Source of the DNA: Diatrype stigma
Lineage: Eukaryota > Ascomycota > Sordariomycetes > Xylariales > Diatrypaceae
Length of the DNA: 64,000 nucleotides
Assembly (NCBI GenBank): GCA_022225965.2
Contig: JAKJXP020000004.1
Span: 868,001-932,000, forward strand
Reading direction: 5' to 3'
Made by a program: the position numbers and the translations under genes. Positions 21,982-35,321 of this stretch are shown here, in pieces. The stretch's first letter is position 1. Every line of letters begins with the position of its first letter. The notes beneath the pieces are model-generated. The model was not told where the DNA came from. It worked only from the letters and a program-made list of their open reading frames with translations, and did not search any database.

Positions 21982-24900
21982 GGTGGGGGATCGGTTTGCT
22001 ATTCGATGTTTGCCAATGGCAGATCAAATAAAAGACACAAGACACCCGACATCCGACATTACAGAGTCATAGTAGACATCACCGTATCGACGCTTCAGTG
22101 ACGGGGTGGCAGAGTGGAAAGCCAAGGTAACTTAAGCCAAGGTTGCGGAGTGGAAAGCTTGCGGAGTGGAAGGAAAGCTCGAAGCGCGATACCGAAAGCA
22201 ATCGGAGGTGGAGTTCCACCTGGAGACCCGCCGCCGCTTGCCGCCCTCCGCTATGCCACTATGCGGGTTTATGGGAATGATCATGCTTTTAACACGGGTG
22301 CGACACCGATGCGCTACAGGGGGTAACTGCATTTTATTCAAGGCAGCGGCAGACTCTATGGCGTTATAGCGGGGCGGGGCATCGTCATGAGGCAATCCAA
22401 CTGTAGAATCACGCCAGCTGCTTCCTGCTGCTTCCTGCTGCGGCTTTTCTTCAAGGTTGTTGAAGTGCAGGTGGTGACTAAGTCGGTACATGAACGGAGG
22501 AGCCGGTATCACGTCTAAGTCACGCTGTCTAAAGTTATAACGAGCGAGCGTTTATATTCTGGAGCAGGTGTTTATCATCCAGCGTACATACATTCAGAGG
22601 CCAAGTTACGGGGATAACCGAGCATGTTGAAACTAGGTGGGTATGGCCTGGTAGGGAAAGCTTTAAAGCTTCTAGATGTCGAGCGTAGTCGGAATGGACA
22701 GACACTGCCTAAGTCATAGTGTTTCCGGAGCTCCATCAGCTACGACTTCCTCCGTCTCGCTTTGCTTTCCTTCGCTTTGCTTCTTCATCTGGATGTTGAT
22801 CTTGATACAGAAACCTTTGCATGGCAGGGCGTGGCCGTAGGAATCGCAAAAGCCGAGGCGTCCATCGACGAAACCGAACTGAGATGACGTGTTTGCTTGC
22901 CCAAGAATGCGACGTTCCCTTTTCGGCATGAGGCGTGAGGCATGATACCGGCTAAGGTCGACCACTTCTTCTCGGGCCGAGCCACGGGAAGGGGCCTGTT
23001 GCATCCGTGCCATACGATGGGGGGGCCGGGCCGAGGGGGACACATTCCCATGTCCACCCCGGCTTCCACCCCTGAACATGGACGAAGTCGGGATACCACT
23101 GTCAAGACTGCAGTTGCAGCGTCGTATCAACGTGCAGAGGTACGCAGTCTGGTGGGCTGTCCTGCCTGCACCGACCGATTGCCCCGAAAGAAACGCCAAT
23201 GTTGACCTACAGATACAAGCAAGGAACATAACGGAGATAACCGTGTCTGCGTGGTTCGTATATGAAGAATCGTGCATTTATATGCATCTGTAGCGATCCT
23301 TTCCCGCTCCCTTCCCTTCTCTTCCCTTCCCTTTATGATCGCTCGCTCGCTCTGTCACACCCCATTGCGATTGGCTCTGGAGGTGTCTTCCTGAGATATG
23401 CAGGATGCGTCAGTCTTACATAGTTATCCTACCTCTCCGAGTGATCTCTGCAGGGTCGAAGGCCCGGCAGTCCAGTCCCAGGATACTCGGGAATGCTCTC
23501 AACATCGTCGCCCCCAACTTTCGCTAGGTATACTCGCGGTTGGGTGTCCTCCCAGACTCGGAAACTCCAGACCGGCCTGACAGGGCGTCGCTAGGGTGCA
23601 TCACGGGAGCGATGCTTGGTTTATACAACCACAGTGTTGCTCCCTCAAACTCTGCAACCACTTCATGACAGCCAGAATGGATGGGGCGGAACACCAAATG
23701 CTTGAACTGGGTTGAAGCTGCGTTCGCTCACAGTCGTCACTAGACATGGTGTTCACCATGCTAGTTCGTGGCTCTCGCCCTGGATTCACCCCTCGAAATA
23801 ATTAGTAGCGCTTGCATAAGCCCTCCCATAATCTCCGGCGAATTGGGCGCGATGGGCATCGTTGAGGCTGAGAAAAGGTTTCCAGCAAGTACATCCCCAT
23901 CCTCTCTTTTCCGGGTCGATCGGCAGTCTGCCGTGGCTCTCTCCCCTCGTGTCCTCTTTATCGCTTCAAGTCCTACCCGAGCTCATGTTACTGCGTTAGA
24001 CGGGTGGCCCTCCTTCGCTCCAGTTCCGTCACGGTCGGTTCATTTGGTGATGCCTTTGTCACGGCGGACTTTGCACCTCGTTGTCGAGTCCCCTGTTTCA
24101 CATCATGATCGCGCCGTGTTCTCTTAGACATTCGCGCTGCAAATCATGATCATGGTGGTCTGCCTGCAGTTTTCCCTGCGATCGCACATCGACATCCCAT
24201 GGTTTCGTGACGTAACTCCATTATGTCGGTTCCGGGTGTGGAATATCTCGCGCTATAAGACATCCTCTTTCATCCCTTCTATTGCTGCATGGCCCTGCGT
24301 TGGTCCTTGCGAGCCGGTTTCTGTGCTGCGTAGATTCCCCAGGGGCTTGACGGCGTCTGGCTATGAGCAGCAGTTTCTGGCAGCGACAGTGGCTCAAAAG
24401 GCCCGGAGGGGAAGTGGGATGAATAGGTTGAGAGGATGGGCGGGAACGGGTGGGTTTATGTACCCGTTCCTGTCCTCGTGACAACTTCAACCGCCAGTGC
24501 AATCCCGTAGGAAGAGGCGGTGAAGGAGTTAGGCCTCAAGTACACACCATACCTAGCCAGAGCTAGGTGATACACCGCGACGCCGAAAACCCATGGTAGA
24601 TCTTCGGGTACCAATACTTCGTAGTCTTCCTCGTCTTGGACTCGTATTCAAGACATGTCTGTGTTGGGCACCGATTGCAATTCCTAATAGCTTCCTGTTA
24701 TTCCTTGGGGTTGTTTTATTACGTACAGTGGCTGGAAGATACGAAGTAATTCTGCTTCATGTGAGGATAGGAACCCAGAGCGGAGCTGACTCGGCGCCTA
24801 TGAGGGATGGCCCGTGCCACGTTCTAGTTCGGGCCGTAGTTGACTGACTTGCAAAGTAACTAACTTGACGCCTCTGCGCCTACAATGGTGAACCCCTTAA

Positions 24901-26684
24901 ACGTCAGGCTTACCTAAGATTTTCAGCCCTATAATTGATGTGTTATTCGGGCTCTTATGCCTCTTATGTGGTTAGAATGGGGATTGTTCCTTCCTAGACT
25001 TATGATCTCTAGACTCTAGTAGAAGATATACGAAGTCATTTTACTTTTCGTTACAGCGAGCAGAAACGGGGACCGAGACGCTCGAGTCGGTTACTCCGAA
25101 ACAACCAGGGGTCATAAGTCATATTGAATGTGCAGGAGTTCTCTTATAAGGTTGATGTCTTCACAGTTCGGTAACAACATCCTCATGAACCCCGACCTAT
25201 TGGCCTTATGAGCCAGTATCACCGTCTTCATAGAAGACCGACCTCAGAGATACTGACACTGGCACTGACACTGATGCTAGTGCTCATGCTGATACACACC
25301 GTTCTTCCGCAAGTAGGGTGTAGTTCAGTTTCAGTCCCAGTTTCCGCAGACTTCAATGATTAGCAGGTGCGGTATAGTGAGAGGAACTGCTAACCAATAA
25401 CTCCGTACACTCAACCCTATAACTGGTTTCTCATATCAGCCAACGCGAGCTCAGCTGCAGACATATTTCCTGCCATCATGCTAACGAAGCCTCACCCCTC
25501 CCTATACCACGTACTTATACTTCAACACTGGGGAGTCATCGAGGTTGCAGGCATGCCCAAACAGGAACGGGTTTCTATGATCTATCAATAGACCAGATAT
25601 ACCTATATATCAGCGGCAGAGCGGCGATGCCTCGGAGAACGAGGACACCAGATGTCAAATGTCCTTACGCCATCCGAGGTTTCGATATATAGAAGTCGGA
25701 GTCATCGACGAAATATCACATTCTTCGATCCGGCAGCAACCATCGCGATGCGATGTGTGATATGTGTTGCAGAAGCTCGTATTTCAGGACAGCAAGCAGT
25801 GGTACGAAGACTCGTCATCCAGCGGGAGTGTAGTATGCCCTGTCTGCGCTTTCTAATTCGCCGTCTCATCACCGCGCCTCCATCGTATCACGGACGGCAC
25901 ACGAGGCTTATCTCAGCCGCCTCTTTTTTGCTCATCCCCCTTTATCTCGATTTCAAAACCCGCCCAAACCCCGTCTTCGATATCACAAAGCCCGTGATTA
26001 TGCAGGTCGCCACTTTGGGGATATATCCGTCCGTTTTTGGCAAAACAAGCCACAGCTTTCGTGACCGAGGATGCTTCAGGTAGGTAATGGACCGAGCAGA
26101 ACCCGTCACGCTCGATATTCCGGGCGCAAAGCCCGCATGTGAAGAAAATAAAATGGGAAAAAAAAGTGTGCGGAGAGAAGAGATAGATCATTATGTGCAT
26201 GCGTCCGTGTGTGTGTGTGTGTGTTAAAAGATAGTCGCAGTCGACCACGGGCTACTATACTAAAACCGACGCATTGGGAGATTCGGATGGACAGATAGGG
26301 TACCATCCACAAATTAGCTCGACGTCTGCCGCGCAGTAGCTCGAGACATCATGAGATTCTGTGTGTATGTATGCGACTACGGCATTTTTCCCTTTCGGCG
26401 TAGGCATCTCGTCGATGCTACGCTGCTGCATGCCAACTACCATTCTAGACCACCTTCGTCGTCTTTTCCCCTGCTACCCTGCTATGCAAGACCAGAGCTT
26501 CCCCCCCTCCCCCCTTTAACCCGCTACCCCAGCTCCCCTGCCCTCCTCCCCTCCCACCCCCCAAATTGTGTAATAGGCCATTAATTTGCCCACCTACAGA
26601 GTTGTGGCTCCCCAAGCCAAGAAGCATGCAAGAAATCCTGCACTGCATGATGCACGATGCAAGAAGCTACCTAGGTAGATGGTC

Positions 26685-26720
26685 TGCTATGCTATGCTAT
26701 GCTATGCCATGCTATGCTAG
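26685..26720. repeat. Pentamer tandem repeat GCTAT x7 (imperfect)
   Basis: An array of GCTAT/GCCAT/GCTAG pentamers, following the TACCTAGGTA palindrome at 26668. The same pentamer expands independently at 48858-48906. Confidence 0.85.
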
Positions 26721-29700
26721 ACAGACCAGCAGCCACGACTGCGGCGGTACATCATGTACTACATGATGCATCATCAGATGCGTATCCACTCGGCTCCCCC
26801 CTCCCCCTTCATGTATGCTTTCGTCACCCGCATGTCATTGTCATTGCAAGCCATTGGCCGACTCATGAGGGCGCCCAGGACCGTGCTGCCCTGATTCAGC
26901 GAGATGCAGTGGTACTACAGCTACTTCGGCCTGGAGGTCACACAACATGGCAACGGCCTGCCTAGGTACCTACCTGTCGTATGCTGTGGGGGGATCCAGT
27001 AGGTATCTCATCCCATCCCATCCAGCGTCCAGCGGTGCCGGCGCTTGATACATATATTTCGTGCATGCATATATCTCGACGGGCAGCTCAGGTAGGTATG
27101 CAACGCATGTTGTAACGATCGTATATGATCGTAGATGTTATAATAACCCGGCCCGGATATTGGACTGACCAACATCTCGGTTCTACCGTATGCATGTATG
27201 ATACGGAGCCGATACGTCACTCGTTGGTGGACCGGCAGACCACGTGCAGAGCAGATAGATTGGAAGATCACCGTTATGGGGCTATATATCGTCATGGCAG
27301 AGCTCCAGTTGGCTGACCCTGTACGATATAGGTAAGGTAGGTATATGTAATAATAAGAAAGCCATGCTGCAATAGACGTTATGAGAGAAAAGAGACAAGC
27401 TTGGCGATGGTTGACGGTCACGATGTTGAACAGCTGGCTCTTGGTAATGCCTACCTAAGAATTGGAAGCTATGCGGCTAGATCGAATAGGTAGAACTAAC
27501 CCTCCGGCTTTGTTTATAATATATACAGGTAGGAATGTATGGGGATGTAGTCTAACTACATAGCTTCCATGTTCAAGTTGATCCGCTTGTGTGCATTTGG
27601 CACGATTATGTCAAGTTAGACTCTACTACCTACCTCCTGGTCCTGATCTCAGACCACTAGCAAGCCAGTCCGTCTGGACGGATCCGAGATACATCGAAGT
27701 TGATTCGGCGGGTGCCATGAAGGACGGAGGGCTCGGTCCCGATCCTGACACGGAGGAGCGCTGTGGGCGAAGGGGGAAGAGGCAGGCAGATACTACCACT
27801 ACTACCTCACTATGTAGTAGATAGATAAAGTAGGTACTATGCGGATCGGACGATGTACATATCCGTACCAGATTTCTAGATCCTGTACGAAGTACAAAGT
27901 AAGTATATGTAAAGTCCGATGTATGCATGTGCAGCAACAGCAGCTAAGTTAATAAATCCAGATCCGCCGCGTATGGTAACCGGGGTCTGGTCCCCATGGT
28001 ATCGTACACAGGTGTTATAGCAGATGTGGACCACACTAATAGAGCTATGTTATGTATGTAGTAATAGAGGAACTAGATTGCATCTCCTTCGCAGCATGCA
28101 GGAGTAAGTAGTAGGTATAGCCGGCTGTGTAGGTCGTTGTAGGTAGTTAATGTATTCAGCATTCTATCTCCCTATATTACTCTGCCGCTACTACTGCCTA
28201 CAGCATCATCCGCTGGTCGTATCGTATGAGGGAGCTCTTGGTGGACGAGACTGTATTGTACATGATAGTTCTAGACCACACGGCAGGCAAGATTGCTCTC
28301 GAGCAAGATCGAAGCACCGGTATTATTGCTTATAGTTAGATTCCCTGCCTATACGTTCGGATTGGCAAGAGGTAAGACACGCCCGCCAAGACGGCTTGCG
28401 TTCAGTAACAAAACGGTGTAAGAGGATTGGTCATCTTCTTCCTGCTACGGCAATGGTGATCTCAGGGATACCCCATGTTGTCTTCTCTTTGCGTGACAGG
28501 CCTGTCTTCAGATTGCCGTTACACACACCACGCGGCCAGACAGCGTGCGCAACGGCTACTATGTAACGATAATCATGAACATCTACTACTCTGCATACGT
28601 TATACTAGATATACACACACTTGAGTAGTAGATCTGCACCCGTACAGCAATCCCTACATCACACCTTGATTCATCCTCCATGTACCTAGTTACGTAGGTA
28701 TTTATGTACGCCCGAGGAGATTTTTTGTAGCGCAACCGACCTTTCTGCTATTACATGATCTTCTCTTAACGCAAACAAATAGGCAATAACAGGGTGCCAT
28801 GCATGATGGTCATTACTACCTAGTATGTAGCACCATTATCACTTACTACACACCTATGTGCCATCCTTTTCCAACTTCGTCCTGCGTGTGTTCATCTGTA
28901 ATAACGATGTTCTCATTTGATCCTCTGCTAGGCATATTGGCCGTGGATTGAACCGTACCGGACCGTTTCCCCTCAGCCCCTCAACTCTTAAGCAACAAAT
29001 CGAGAAATCCACTGTTGGCCAATCGCCTCAACTAACTAGCCCCTGATCCCTGTGAGCGGATCGTGCGGATCCCTTTCTCAGATATGTAGGCAGGGTAATA
29101 ATAGGTGTTGTACGACGTACCTACTTCGTACATACGGACATCCATTCATGGATACCATACCGTACCATGCCTAACACGCTGGATCTGAGTTCGGTGATAA
29201 CTAACTAGGTAAGTGCTTGGCTGGCTGAACAGTGCGACTGTGCTATAGCTGGTAGGTAAGTAAGGAGTCAGCTGTCCGGTTGAGCTGAACACTTATTTAT
29301 TAGTTGTTTATTAGCTACTCACTACTAAAAACTATTAACCCGTAACTAATCAAGTAGTCGATATAGTTTTTGGCCGACAGAATTAACCCACGAGCCATTG
29401 CTCGCATGGTAATTGCTATTATATTCCTGGAGATCGGGTATAGTTTTGGGGTGGGCCTAGGCTATATCCCGCCCCCCCTAAACACCCCCAAGTTGGACAC
29501 CCTAACTGCACTTCTAGTCCAACGTTTTCCCGTAACAGTCACACATATCCACCCAAGACACATAGAATGATATGTCACATTGCGGCAGCAGTTACCTACT
29601 ACGTAATGTTGGTAGCTATGATGCGACATTGACGGCTATCATTGAATCATGGAATTGTGATATGCGGTATCCTTCATATATTCCATAGTTATTTTATATG

Positions 29701-30028
29701 GCATTAAGTGCTGTGTAAAGGTCTAGAGGTCTTGGTAAGCCAGTATACTATGTATACGTGGGCGTTTAGATGGTGGTATATGCCTACTTAAGTAAGTAGG
29801 TACTCACTCTAGAACGCCTATTACAGAGGTACGCAAGGCGAGTCTCTGGGCATTCCAGGGGGCCGGAACTTATTGACCTGCTCCTTGGTGAGCGAGGCTA
29901 GGCAAGTACTTTACCTACCAAAACAGAGGTAGTTATGTCTTATACGAAGTATCGTGCAGCTGCTCAGGAGGTAGGTATTATGGCACTGTGGCTTGCTTGC
30001 CTGCCTGCTTACTTGACCAAGAACCTAG

Positions 30029-30051
30029 CTAGGTGTGCAATGCACACCTAG
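30029..30051. repeat. Perfect 23-nt palindrome (11-bp arms, 1-nt centre)
   Basis: Arms CTAGGTGTGCA and TGCACACCTAG flank a single A. A GC-poor stretch with six T's follows ten bases downstream (30057-30062). In RNA it would fold back tightly; in DNA it could be a dyad binding site. It lies at the left border of a GC-richer patch (30060-30370). Confidence 0.8.
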
Positions 30052-31032
30052 GCTCGTTTTTTAATCACCGACAGGGTTGGTATGGCCCCCAAAGTCTCAT
30101 GACCTCTCAGCCATGCGACTTTCCGTCCCGAGGCTGGAGGGGCTGTGGTTCGGCTGGACCGCACCCTCTCGATCCGAGCAGCTCTCGCCGATCCTCCCGA
30201 GAGGTCCGGGGGAGGCTCACTCATCAGGGAGTAGCGAGTGGGTGGTCCCCCATTCCCATGCCTAGACCGAGAAACGGAATGCCGAGCGATGGCGCTTCCC
30301 AACTAGAGCTGTCGTCAACAGATCCCACACCTTGCCTCTCTTCCCGTTTATCGCATCCGGGGGACCCCTCATAATGATTCCGCCGCATATACTAAGGTAC
30401 GCTTCATGCGTAGGTACGGCGCGTTGTGCTTACATTCCTATACGAGTAACGATGCATTGGCGAACAGCTAGACGTACGTATAATGGTAATACATCATATA
30501 TCATCATGCCTTACCTATATGTTTCGTAAACATACTACTGCCCATGGTATCATGTAGGTGACAGACCGGCTGTTACCGGTTTTCCAAGTTTCCCATCAGC
30601 CAGGAGAAAGGCACGTGTCGAGCAGCCAGCGAGCGAGCGACAAGCATACCATACCTAGGTACCCAGGACCCCCGAATCTCCACCTATCTTCTAAAGTTAG
30701 CCTGTTACCTGCAAAGTTACATGTAGCTACCTGCTGCGTACGTACGAAAGGTGGTCGCCTCGATCGTGCATGCGCCAGATGCAGGTCCATGAGGATGAGG
30801 TTAAGCGCCGCCGGACCAGCCAGATAGACGCAAGCCCCTGTGTGGCTTTAGGAGGGAGAGCAAGCGCAGAGGCTCCAGAGGCTCCGGCCCCTTGTCTAGG
30901 ATCTGGGATCTAGGTCCTTGTACATGCTGAGTACCAATCCGACCCTTCCTTTGCCTTACCTTAGCTGCTGCTTATGTAGGTAGTGTGGTGGGTAGCCCTA
31001 GCAGCAGCCTCTAGTTAGGGAGGCTAGTTAGT

Positions 31033-31033
<1 letters not shown>

Positions 31034-31079
<46 letters not shown>
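31034..31079. repeat. (GT)n microsatellite
   Basis: An essentially pure GT run of about 46 bp, followed by degenerate GT-rich sequence to about 31108 and further TGTG-rich sequence at 31319-31490. Confidence 0.95.
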
Positions 31080-31083
<4 letters not shown>

Positions 31084-31650
31084 GTGTGCGTGTGTGTTAC
31101 TGTGTACTTAGTAGTTATGAGGGAAGGTAACGTACTTCCTACTACACTGCTATGGAGATGAATGTCGGACCTGTCCTCGACAAGAAGTCGCCTGCTTACC
31201 TGTCTTCCCTCAAACTTAGCGTTCTGGTTGCTGTTGTGCTTGATAATGTTGTCAGCACCTAGGGATCCGGGTTTTCCTTGCCGGCGGCAGAGGAACCGAT
31301 GAAAAGGGGCTAGCTGCAGAAGTGTGTATGTCCTCTCATCGTCTGCTTCATGTGTGTGTATGTGTATACCTGTGGATGCGTATATGTGTGGAATGTGTGG
31401 ACAAGCCATCGAACACATTGCTGTTGCGTGTGGTTGTATCGGTCTGTCTGTCTGTGTGTCTGGAAGTATGCGTGTGTATGTGTATATCAGCCTCAGTGTC
31501 GACAGTGCTGGTCTTCTCCCATCGCCATCTAGGCATCTAGGTACCGATCTATCAAGCAGCTATACCATCCTGACTGAGGCTCCATGGGCAGTTCGTCACT
31601 GGCGTCACCGGAGTGGTCTTGATGCAATTGCGGGATGCCGTGTCAGCCCG

Positions 31651-31705
31651 TAAGCAAGCAAGTAGGTAAGCAAGCAAGTAGGTAAGCAAGCAAGTAGGTA
31701 GGTAG
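31651..31705. repeat. Tandem repeat, 16-bp unit TAAGCAAGCAAGTAGG x3
   Basis: Three near-perfect 16-bp copies ending in additional TAGG units. Intergenic, no known role. Confidence 0.9.
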
Positions 31706-34237
31706 TCTAGGTACCGGCTCGTAGATCTACAACCTCGACGGCCGCCCATTGGCCACCACACCCCGAGGGCTGCTTTCTTGATTAGGCAATTTTCGTCTCA
31801 CGCGACGAATGAGATCACGGGCGGCTTTTCAGCTCGCGTGCTTACCTTGTCTCAGAGCTATGGACCAGTAGCGTCTCTGGCTGAGATCATAGCACAGGTA
31901 GTTAAGAGCAAAGCAGGGCATTGGCGGTTCTTGAGCTCCATCATCGTTCATCGTTCATCGTCCATAGTTCGTCGTCGTCCTCGCCGCCGCCGCCATAGCC
32001 CCTCCGTCCCCATCTCTAGTCTAAAGTGATGCCATCATCTTCGATGGCGCTTACAGCCCCAGGGATCACGATGGAGCAAAAGAAGTCAGCCGCCGTGCCC
32101 CTCCTCTGCTTGGCTTGTGTGGAGGAGCAGGGGGGGGGCAGTAGTACTACATACGCATGTCAAGGCCGCCCCCCCCCTTACCCCCCTGCCGTCGATCATC
32201 ATAACTATCTCGAATACTTACCTAGGTAGTCAGGGAGCCTCACGCCTCGGTCTTGAACTCGGATGTGTCCGAAAACCGGTCCCCAGTAGCAGTCGATGGA
32301 CGGGACAGGGAATTTCGCTCGGCAAGCGTACCCCGATCCGGATCTGGCTCCAAAGGGCCGCGGTAGATAGGGAGAGGGAGGAAGGGCCCACGACGCAGCT
32401 ATATGCGAGTAATCTTGCGTTCAGACTTGTCTATATGCCTCCGTAGATAGTATGGTAGTGCTACTAGTGCCCTGCTACACGATGCGCATACCTACATAGG
32501 TAGCTAGCTAGACAGCAGTCTAAGCAGGTGGCTAGCTAGGTAGGCACTATAGTATGCTGTAGGGGGCTGAGGGGAAACTTGGGGGATGAGCTAGCATTAG
32601 CTCCAAGGGGCACAAAGGGGAGGGGGGGGGGGAGTGGATGGACTGGCTAGCAGGTAGTCGCTAGTTAAAATGCAACCTTGCATGAACGTAGCGCACTATG
32701 TAGGAACGCATCACGATGTGTGTGAACCCCCAAGATATGCAGGCAGCCTTTCTTGGTATAAGACTAGTTTAGGACGGATGTGCCCTACTTGTGCCGTGCC
32801 TGTCTTCCGTGGGCCCATAGGTATCGAGTCCGAGCCGGCTCATCTCATCTGCTAATAAATAATCTGCTATTACATGGCTACGTATGGGATCTAATCTCGA
32901 ATCTGAAGGTCTGGTTAGGTAGGTAGGAGATGGGAATGGTTGGAGAGGGTTAGTTAGGAAAAGGCCCATTCCTACAAGGTCCACCGATTTCGTGAAAGAG
33001 AGATACTATGTACTATAGTACTGGTGAGAGACCGAGAAAGAAAGACAAAAATAAAGTAAAAAGAGGCTCCCTGGTAGGGGACGGAGCTAACGGGTCAAAG
33101 AGGAGTCGAGTCCTCTGGGTGAGTTGGTTCGTCCACTGCATAGTACATGGTAAGTAGAGCACGATGATAGGGTTCGATAATAGCTCATCCACCTCATATC
33201 TTCCCTGGATCGTGGGCGATGTGGAAAAGCGTGTATGCCCGTACTACATGAAGAGGATTACTCAGTGCGATACTGACAACTCGGAAACCCCCCATCTGCT
33301 AGTACCTACGTCTACATAGTGCTGCTATTACCCTAACAGTCTTAACACTAACACTCTTAACACTAATAGCCAACCACGCTGTGGGGTTTCTCTGGTGCTG
33401 GACGTGAGGGGTTGGACTACCTACTGGATACTTCCAGGTTCCCTTAGCTTAGCTACATTCTCTCCCACGTACTCACATAGGTACTTAGGACGCAGTCTAG
33501 TGGTCTAGCAAGTTAACCGGTTGTGTTAGTACCTGCATACCCTATTACATATACATTGCTTTAGTGCTGATGGAACGCTGTTAACACGAAGATTTCGTAG
33601 TTCGTCGCTCCGCCCTCTTCGCAAGATCGATCTAGATAGGAAACAACGCGGGCCTGGGGGATCTCTGATCCAATTCCATTATTCCATCATTGCAGAGAAG
33701 GGGGCATCGTGGAGTCCGAGGCAGAAAGCAGGGAGGGCTGCTCCAGGACCTGCGCCAATCCGGCCCGGCCAGGAATCAATAAGGGGAGCAGGATATGTAT
33801 GTAGGACACCTACGAAGTACCTACTTCCGTTACGTGTGTGGTATGATCTGTACCAGGGTTGGCTAATGCACGAACCGCCCAAGTTGGTCTTCACACGTAT
33901 ACACGTTTGTTGGTGCTTGCTCGTGTTATAGTTAGTAGTGGCATTGACCGCGCGCCTGTATACCTGCCACCTACCTACTGACTGTGGCTGTTGTGCAACT
34001 GGTTCGTGATATCCCTGGGCAGCAGCGTGGGAAATGCAGTGCAACCAAACACCCAGGAGCCTTTGCCGGCAGTCGAGTTACACACAGAAATGTGGTGGGC
34101 TAAGGGCTTACATGGCGTGGCACCCTCCGTGGCGATCCGGCTGATTACAACCGAACTCATCCAGAAAAGTCGATACCTGTCGAATCACGCCTGTGTTGCA
34201 TGGCAATATGAAAAGAGAAATTAGAAGAGAATAGAGG

Positions 34238-34300
34238 GCGAACAGGATAGAGAGCGAACAGGATAAAGAGCGAACGGGATAGAGAACGAACGGGGAAGGG
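34238..34300. repeat. Tandem repeat, 16-bp unit GCGAACAGGATAGAGA x4 (diverging)
   Basis: Four adjacent copies accumulate changes toward the right (AGGATA to GGGATA, last copy cut short). Intergenic. Confidence 0.85.
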
Positions 34301-34760
34301 GGAGAGTGAGAGAGCGATAGAGGTATGATACAGTAGATACTCACTTAGTAGGTAACGTTAGCCTGCACTGAACATTGAAAAGCATGTTATAAGTTTGGTG
34401 GTCTCATTTTCCGGATACTGACCTATCCTGTCCCCCCTATCGTGTCCCTATCATCCAAGGTCATTAAGAACCCATCTCTAGCTAGATGCGCTGCGTAGGC
34501 GCAGGTAGAAATCGTCACAATCTAAACGGCTCGCTTTTTGTCTTCTCCTCTTCCCTCCCTTTTGTCCTCGCGGATTATCCGTTCGTTGACGGGCCCCCTC
34601 CTACCAGCAGGCGTTTTTCCCCCATTTTGGTTTTCGTTTCAGGACCACTGCCCCCCCCTCATCACCCTCCCACCCTAAAGTGAAATATACCCCGCCAGCA
34701 ACGCCGTGAATTACCCTGAAATAAGGACCAAGTCAAAATGAACAATATCCGATCATCAGC

Positions 34761-34787
34761 CCATCCATCCATCCATCCATCCATCCA
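34761..34787. repeat. (CATC)n microsatellite
   Basis: About 27 bp of perfect CATC tetramers in the 3' flank of the GT2 gene. Confidence 0.95.
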
Positions 34788-35046
34788 GATCATATTCCCT
34801 ATTTCCATCCATGCACTACATTATGATAGCATGTGCCCACTGCTACCTGTATGAGTGTGTATCTACCATTCCCCCTTAAAAACCGAGTCTTTTCTTTTTC
34901 TTCCGGCGATTATAATGCTCCCCGTTCTCTGGGGGCATCCAACGGTGAGATAAATAAAAATAAAATCCTAACAAAAACTTTTTTGGGATGCAAATGACCA
35001 CCAAATAGCTGTAGAATGAGACTTGTTGCAAAGGGCCCCCTCGCGT

Positions 35047-35052
<6 letters not shown>

Positions 35053-35087
<35 letters not shown>
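35053..35087. repeat. (GT)n microsatellite
   Basis: About 35 bp of perfect GT, 235 bp downstream of the GT2 stop codon. Confidence 0.95.
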
Positions 35088-35088
<1 letters not shown>

Positions 35089-35321
35089 TGGGGTGGTCTT
35101 TTGTGTACCATTGATATCATAGGTGGTGTCCGATAGTCGTCGACATATAGGGGTGAGGGGTGAGGGGTGAGTGCTGTGTACCTCACCCCATGATTCGTCA
35201 ATGTATCTGTATGCATGCAACTGAAATAAAGAGATTCATAACTCGTGAGACTATTAAGCCTGCTTCCCCACTGGCTGGTCAGAACGTCTGCAGCAAATCA
35301 TCCGGATTTCTCCCCGTGCCA

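Larger units (their letters stand above)
21982..35321. other. Gene-poor region 1 (13.3 kb)
   Basis: Between the D-LDH start and the GT2 stop no ORF has recognisable domains. The longest frames (22714-23277 minus, 25652-26083 plus, 24146-24481 plus, 23768-24127 plus) look random: no family motif, no flanking exon and mixed hydrophobicity. The DNA is not AT-rich. 22,100-24,500 and 30,060-30,370 are somewhat GC-richer and could be decayed coding sequence, which I cannot show. Listed separately are GT, CATC, 16-mer and ATGCT arrays and a perfect palindrome. Six copies of TACGAAGTA (24615, 24740, 27886, 29122, 29943, 33811) and three of TACCTAGGTA (26668, 30652, 32219) lie here. Confidence 0.6.

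Noticed and set aside
21600..22160. Minus-strand ATG at 21594 as the D-LDH start
   Set aside because: It lies in intron 1. Splicing 21690 to 21566 joins a mitochondrial presequence to the membrane span in frame and explains the upstream 97 codons.
22714..23277. 187-codon minus-strand ORF in gene-poor region 1
   Set aside because: No recognisable motif, signal peptide or neighbouring exon. The length is possible by chance in this composition.
25652..26083. 143-codon plus-strand ORF with a VCPVCA-like string in another frame
   Set aside because: Considered as a relic of a zinc-finger or transposon gene, but frames do not connect and no second cysteine/histidine pair follows.
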